In this document: positions 59,696 to 64,000 of the stretch, piece after piece
Layout: every line of letters begins with the position of its first letter
Position numbering within the stretch: position 1 is the stretch's first letter
Assembly (NCBI RefSeq): GCF_020360975.1
Contig: NW_025408667.1
Span: 9,672,001-9,736,000, forward strand
Length of the DNA: 64,000 nucleotides
Direction: 5' to 3'
DNA from: Hirsutella rhossiliensis
Lineage: Eukaryota > Ascomycota > Sordariomycetes > Hypocreales > Ophiocordycipitaceae
The notes under the pieces: generated by a model
What the model saw: the letters and a program-made list of their open reading frames with translations, nothing else
What the model was told of the DNA's origin: nothing
Databases searched by the model: none
Program-made: the position numbers and the translations under genes

Positions 59696-61350
59696 ATGAA
59701 TGCCAACGGGCTCAAAGCTGCCTTGGTCCAGGGGCCCCTCCTCGACCAGGCCGTCTTGCCCCTCGAATTGCGGCTTGCCGTTGCACTCCTCGCTCTCTTG
59801 TCCGTCCCCTTTGTCTTGCGGGCCCTTGCCCTGCTCACCAGGATGCTCGCCCCTCTGCCATGCTGGAGATTCGGCAAGGCCCGGCCGGAGCCCCTGCCCC
59901 ATGTCTCGTCCGTCATCCCCGTCATAGGCCACGCTCTCGAGCTGCGACGGCGCGGGGCCCGATACCTCCATCAGCTCATCGTCAACACACCGGCCGAGAT
60001 ATTCACCATTGACGTCTTGTTCAAGAAAGTCTTGGTTGTCAACCCTTCTCTCGACCGGGTCCTGGCCAAGCACGTCCACGAGACCAGCTTGGCTCGGGTC
60101 ATCTCCATCATCGGCCAAAAGTCCCTCGAGCTGAGTGACAAGGCCGTTGGCACAATTGCCGAGTACGACCCGCGCCCGGCGCACTCGCAGCTGTTTGCGG
60201 CTTCCCAAGGCTCGGCAGCCCTCGCCGAGACGTCCGGCTGCTACATCCGCGAGCATGTCCTGAGACAGCCGCGCGAGCAGCAGGTTTTGGTCGGAAAATG
60301 GATGTTTGACCTGGTGGTCGGGGCCTCGGCCCATACACTCTGGGGACCGCAGAATCCGTGGAACGAGGACCACGAGTTTATGAGGCAGTTTGTGTAAGTG
60401 GCCCTCTTGGCCGTCGCGGTCGGGAGCGCCAAGCTAACTTTGCGGCCTGAAGGATCCTGAGCGACAACTTCGAATCGCTCTCGCTGCCCATGGCCCGGCT
60501 CGCTTCCCGGCGGGCGTACCGAGCGCGGCAATTCCTGATTGAGAGGCTCATGACCTTTCACCGCGAGCACCCGCAGGGCGTCGAGACGAGCGTGGCGCAT
60601 CGCATCAATGCCATTGCCATGAGCGACCAAGACTGGCAAAGCAACGTCGACTACTATCGGTGCGAGCTGCTCGAGGCGCTGGGTCTCTTGCCCACGGCGA
60701 GCACCTTGTCGGTCTGGCTGGTGCGCCATCTGCTTGCCGACCCCGAGCTTCGCCGCAAAGTCACTGAAGAAGTGCGGCGGGTCGAGCCGGCAAAGGACGA
60801 CGATGAGAGCCACGGCAACACGACTTCAAGCTCTTCCTGCTCGCCATCGGGCCGCCTGGACTTGAGCGACATACGGACAAGGTGCCCTCATCTGGTGGCG
60901 GCGTGGCACGAGACGCTCCGGCTTCACGTCACGGCCGTCCCCCGCGTGGTCACGGGCGACTTTGAGCTCCCGGTGCCCTCGCGAGCGACGCCCGTGGCGG
61001 TGAAGGAGAAGGACGTCATCCTACTGCCCATGCTCGCCTTCAACCTGGATCCGCAGACATGGGGCCCCGACGCCGGGACCTTTTCGGCGGAGCGGTTCCT
61101 CGACGGCAGCGGACGGCTGAGCACGCAGCGGACTCGCAAGGTGCGCGGCTTCGGGGTGGCGGGAAACCTGTGCCCCGGCCGCAACTTTGGCTTCGAGACG
61201 GCCATGGCGGCCGTGGCGACGCTGCTGCACGACTTTGACGTGGAGAGCGGCGTGTGCCCTGCGCCGAGGCCCATGGCGGGCATGAACGTTGGCTTCGAGC
61301 GTCTGGCCGACGACGTGCCGGTCAGACTGACGCGGGTGGGCCCCATGTGA
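59696..61350 (+). CDS. Cytochrome P450 (CYP7/CYP8-like)
   Basis: Two exons, 59696-60393 and 60453-61350, give 531 aa. The 59 nt intron has donor GTAAGT, branch site GCTAAC and acceptor GAAG. The N-terminal hydrophobic segment (residues about 22-50) indicates ER membrane anchoring, and a Pro-rich hinge follows. The K-helix is ETLR at residues 386-389, the meander AERF at about 445-448, and the haem-binding loop FGVAGNLCPG has Cys473. The I-helix lacks the usual A/G-G-x-D/E-T-T; it reads ALGLLPTASTLSVW near residues 308-321, like the Thr-free proline-containing helix of CYP7/CYP8 enzymes. Fungal members are often named after sterol 7-alpha-hydroxylase. The substrate is unknown and no biosynthetic partners are adjacent. 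Confidence 0.92.
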
Positions 61351-61991
61351 CGAGCTGGCGATCGATTCGCTGGGTGAATACGGGAGGCAGCCCGACGCCT
61401 CGCGGCCCCCCCGTCTGTATTCTTACTGTACCATCACGATGATGCGAGGCGAGAGGCTCGGTCTTTTGTCGTTGTTTTGGGGCTTTGAGGGGTTTTTCTT
61501 GGCCCCCTTGGTGTTTGATACCCTGCTTTTTCTGCCATGTTGACGGATTCTGCGGATAGACTTGGTGTTTGGCTTGGATCAACGATGGCATGTACTGTAG
61601 AGGATAGAGATGCGATGGACGATAAGTAACTAGAGCAGATGACGGCGTAGGCGATAGAGATGACGATAGAACTCGGCTTCCTCTTTTGGGGTTAAGCTTG
61701 TTGAGTTTGTTGATAAGCCTGCGAGGTGATTGGCGGAGAACCCGATGATCCACATGCACAACTCCGATGCCCTTGCTCCACCCTTGGAGCGAATCGCCGG
61801 GCCGATCCGATCCGAGCTAGCGATGCTGTAATGCTGACAGTCGCGATGCACCTCGTTTCGTCTGATGTGGAAAAAGAAAGCAAATGCGCGTCTGGAGCTG
61901 CCCCTCACCTCCAACATCCCCCGCCTCTACGTAAGTTACTCGGTCTCCATCAACACCACAAACAATACCGCGACCCGAGGCATCGAGAACC
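61351..61991. other. Intergenic region
   Basis: It lies between the P450 and the DsbA-like gene. Nothing recognisable is seen apart from the expected 3' flank and promoter. Confidence 0.5.
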
Positions 61992-62645
61992 ATGGCCGTC
62001 CCGCCCAAGTTTGCGGGCCACAAGCTCGAGTTCGCGCCGCCCTCGCCTTCGACCTCGTCGGTGCCGCGCGCAACGCACACGCTCGAGTTCTTCGCCGACT
62101 ACTGCTGCCCTTACTCGGCCAAGATGTTTGGCACGCTCATGAAGACGGTGGCGCCCGCCGTGCGCGCAAACCCGGCCTGGGCGCCCGCGCTCACCGTTGT
62201 CTTCCGCCAGCAGGTGCAGCCGTGGCATCCGTCGTCGACGCTCATGCACGAGGCCGCCCTCGCCGTCCTGCGTCTCGCCCCCGCCGCCTTCTGGGACTTC
62301 AGTGCCGCCCTCTTCGACGGCCAGGCCGGCTTCTTCGACGTCAACGTCGTCAACGAGTCCCGCAACCAGACGTACCGCCGCCTCGCGCGCCTGGCTGCCC
62401 GCACGGCCGGCGTCGATGAGGGCGACGTCTACGCCCTGCTTGAGGTGCCCAGCAAGCCGGGAAAGGACGGCGCGCTCAACACGGGCAACGCCGTCACAAA
62501 CGACCTCAAGCTTCTGACCAAGATGAACCGCCTGGTCGGTGTTCACGTCACGCCCACGGTCGTCTTTGACGGCGTCGTGCACGACATAAGCTCTGGCTGG
62601 ACGGGGGACCAGTGGAATGAGTGGTTGGCCAACAACGTTGTCTGA
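61992..62645 (+). CDS. DsbA-like thioredoxin-fold protein
   Basis: A single exon encodes 217 aa starting MAVPPKFAGH. The N-terminal strand LEFFADYCCPYSAKMF places a Cys-Pro-Tyr-Ser active site at residues 39-42. The resolving Cys of CxxC is replaced by Ser, although Cys38 precedes it. A helical insertion (residues about 80-170) and a cis-Pro loop HVTPTVVFDG (Pro188) complete a DsbA-type fold. There is no clear signal peptide, so a cytosolic or mitochondrial location is likely. A thiol-dependent, glutathione-linked or chaperone-like activity is inferred rather than disulfide formation. The coding frame is clean and the start is well supported by a purine at -3 (ACCATGG). Confidence 0.85.
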   Translation: MAVPPKFAGHKLEFAPPSPSTSSVPRATHTLEFFADYCCPYSAKMFGTLMKTVAPAVRANPAWAPALTVVFRQQVQPWHPSSTLMHEAALAVLRLAPAAFWDFSAALFDGQAGFFDVNVVNESRNQTYRRLARLAARTAGVDEGDVYALLEVPSKPGKDGALNTGNAVTNDLKLLTKMNRLVGVHVTPTVVFDGVVHDISSGWTGDQWNEWLANNVV

Positions 62646-62864
62646 ATAATGACAAACAGTTGCATGTGCTTGACTTGGGTGTTTGTTGAAGCTACCGATT
62701 AAACTAAGACAATGCATTGCATTCTCAGGTATGGGGGTGGTCTAGGGTAGCCCATCTCCTTGCCCACTCTTATCTTATCCGTCTCGACGACAACCCTTGC
62801 ATGCCTCGTCAATCTCACCCTCTGCTTCACTCCCCTGAGCTACGAGTAGCAACCAGCCGCGACA
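62646..62864. other. Short intergenic region
   Basis: A 219 bp AT-leaning spacer between two plus-strand genes. It must contain the 3' end of one and the promoter of the next. Confidence 0.6.
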
Positions 62865-63859
62865 ATGCCATGCCTCGCCCGGGCGTGCATCAAGACGCTG
62901 TCGCTCGCGAGATGCGCCCCGGCAGCGCCCTTGAGACCGCCCGTCTCCCCGCTCCCCCGCCTGCGGCTCCTGCTGCTTCCACGAGACGTCTGGCGGCGAT
63001 GCTACGCCCAGCCTGCGACAAACGGCAATAGCCGGGCTCGCGGCGGCGACGATGCCAAGAAGCAGGCCGAGACGGCCGTCAAGAACGAAAAGCACTACCG
63101 TAAGCCCGCCCGCCCTCCTTCGTGTCATGCGTCCGTCTCTCACCGCACACACGCACGCAGAGATAGCCGAGCGAGTCATCATATACCACGCCGGCACGGG
63201 GCGCATCACGTTTCTCGCCATGCTCAAGCTCACAAGCATCTTCATTGGCGCCTTCTTCTGCTTCATCGCTGTCCCGACCTACATCAAGGCTGACAAACCC
63301 ACGGCGGGGACCGTCGGAAGTTCGTGGACCGCCTTTCCATCTCCAGTACCATGTCCCGCTGGTCATCGTTGCTGACCCGTCGTCGACAGTCGCTCTCTGC
63401 GGCATTATGCCCCTCGCCTTCGTCGCCTCCACCGCCGCTCCCTTTGTCACCCACATCCACATCCACCTTCCGCCCTCGGCGCGAGTGTCACGCACCGCCC
63501 TCGAGCGCTTCGTCCGCGCCATGCCGCCCTCGACGCCCCTCACCCTCACCACCATGAGCGCCATCGGAAAGCCCCGGTACAGCAGCTTGAACGCCGGCGA
63601 CCTGCTCCCGGCTGGCGCCCGGCGGCGCCGCTTTGGCCTCGTCAACTACGTGCGCGACACGACACGCGAAAATGCTGCGAGGAAGTGGTACAACCTGCGC
63701 GCCGTGGGGAAGTTCTACGTGCAGGAGAAGACGAGGAAGAAGGGCGGCGGCGCCAAGAGGTATCAGGTCAAGAAGAGCTCGATGGTTGATGCGTGGATTT
63801 GGGACGTTGTCAAGGAAAAAATTGCCTCAAGGGCAGCGGCGGCAACGGGTTCTTCCTGA
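62865..63859 (+). CDS. TMEM70-like mitochondrial inner-membrane protein
   Basis: Three exons, 62865-63099, 63161-63319 and 63390-63859, give 287 aa starting MPCLARACIK. Introns of 61 and 70 nt use GTAAGC...CGCAG and GTTCGT...GACAG, the second with a CTGAC branch site. The Arg/Ala/Leu-rich, acid-free N-terminus (residues 1-45) looks like a mitochondrial presequence. Two membrane segments (TFLAMLKLTSIFIGAFFCFI and GIALCGIMPLAFVASTAAPF) form a hairpin as in the TMEM70/TMEM186/TMEM223 family. The segment IIYHAGTGR before the first helix fits the family pattern. The C-terminal domain is basic and faces the matrix in known relatives. A role in assembly of respiratory or ATP synthase complexes is inferred from the family, at moderate certainty. 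Confidence 0.75.
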
Positions 63860-64000
63860 ATCCAGCCGGGGTTCGGAAGAAGGGGAGAAAGAGACAACTG
63901 CCGTCTGACGATCCGAGCTGGAGAGCCCCACGGCCTACCAAGGGCGAACAGCAACCACGTCACCCAGAGAAACGGTAGCGACATCCAAAGACATCGGTAT

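Noticed and set aside
59696..63859. Secondary-metabolite cluster around the P450
   Set aside because: The neighbours are a thioredoxin-fold protein and a mitochondrial membrane protein. No synthase, tailoring enzyme, transporter or regulator is adjacent.

Overview
This window looks like a filamentous ascomycete chromosome (Pezizomycotina, probably Sordariomycetes and possibly Hypocreales). The genes carry short 45-90 nt introns with GT..AG ends and CTAAC/CTGAC-like branch sites, and they belong to fungal families. The window has two compartments that meet abruptly near position 34,000.

Positions 1 to about 34,030 are an AT-rich, gene-free block of nested retroelements wrecked by repeat-induced point mutation (RIP). 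CpA and TpG are almost absent, TpA is extreme and CpG is kept. Nearly every stop inside the old reading frames is TAG or TAA where CAG, CAA or TGG would be expected. The nesting can be read from target duplications and paralogous empty sites. A Ty3/gypsy fragment (1-966, +) abuts a minus-strand chromovirus copy A1 (967-9055). A1 carries a 1.87 kb LTR element N (3718-5586) and a solo copia LTR (8090-8575). A second chromovirus copy A2 (9056-30737) is split by a different gypsy element G (9550-24270), whose own right LTR is split by a Ty1/copia element C (17786-24086). Then come a 547 bp TRIM-like element (30744-31290), a copia fragment between two more solo copia LTRs (31490-33451), and a terminal-inverted-repeat element (33549-34034) that spans the compartment boundary.

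Positions 34,030-64,000 have normal GC and hold single-copy genes. In order: an IQM-type IQ-motif protein (-); a Ypt35-like PX protein (-); a secreted GPI-type Cys-rich DUF7707 protein (+); a CDP-alcohol phosphotransferase of the choline/ethanolamine type (+); an uncharacterised fungal protein (-); a VRG4-type GDP-mannose transporter (-); a modin-like protein with a Helo-like N-terminus, perhaps damaged (+); a Mutator-like transposon with clear TIRs, a 9 bp target duplication and a frameshifted transposase; a CYP7/CYP8-like cytochrome P450 (+); a DsbA-like thioredoxin-fold protein (+); and a TMEM70-like mitochondrial membrane protein (+). These are mostly membrane, trafficking, glycosylation and lipid housekeeping genes and do not form a recognisable biosynthetic cluster.

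The points most worth following are the single-frame RIP-decayed ORF inside element N, the complete nesting chronology, the RIP boundary inside one small transposon, and two GC-AG introns that restore conserved protein sequence. No rRNA, tRNA or CRISPR was found. Exon coordinates were worked out by eye from splice signals and family conservation, not from transcripts.
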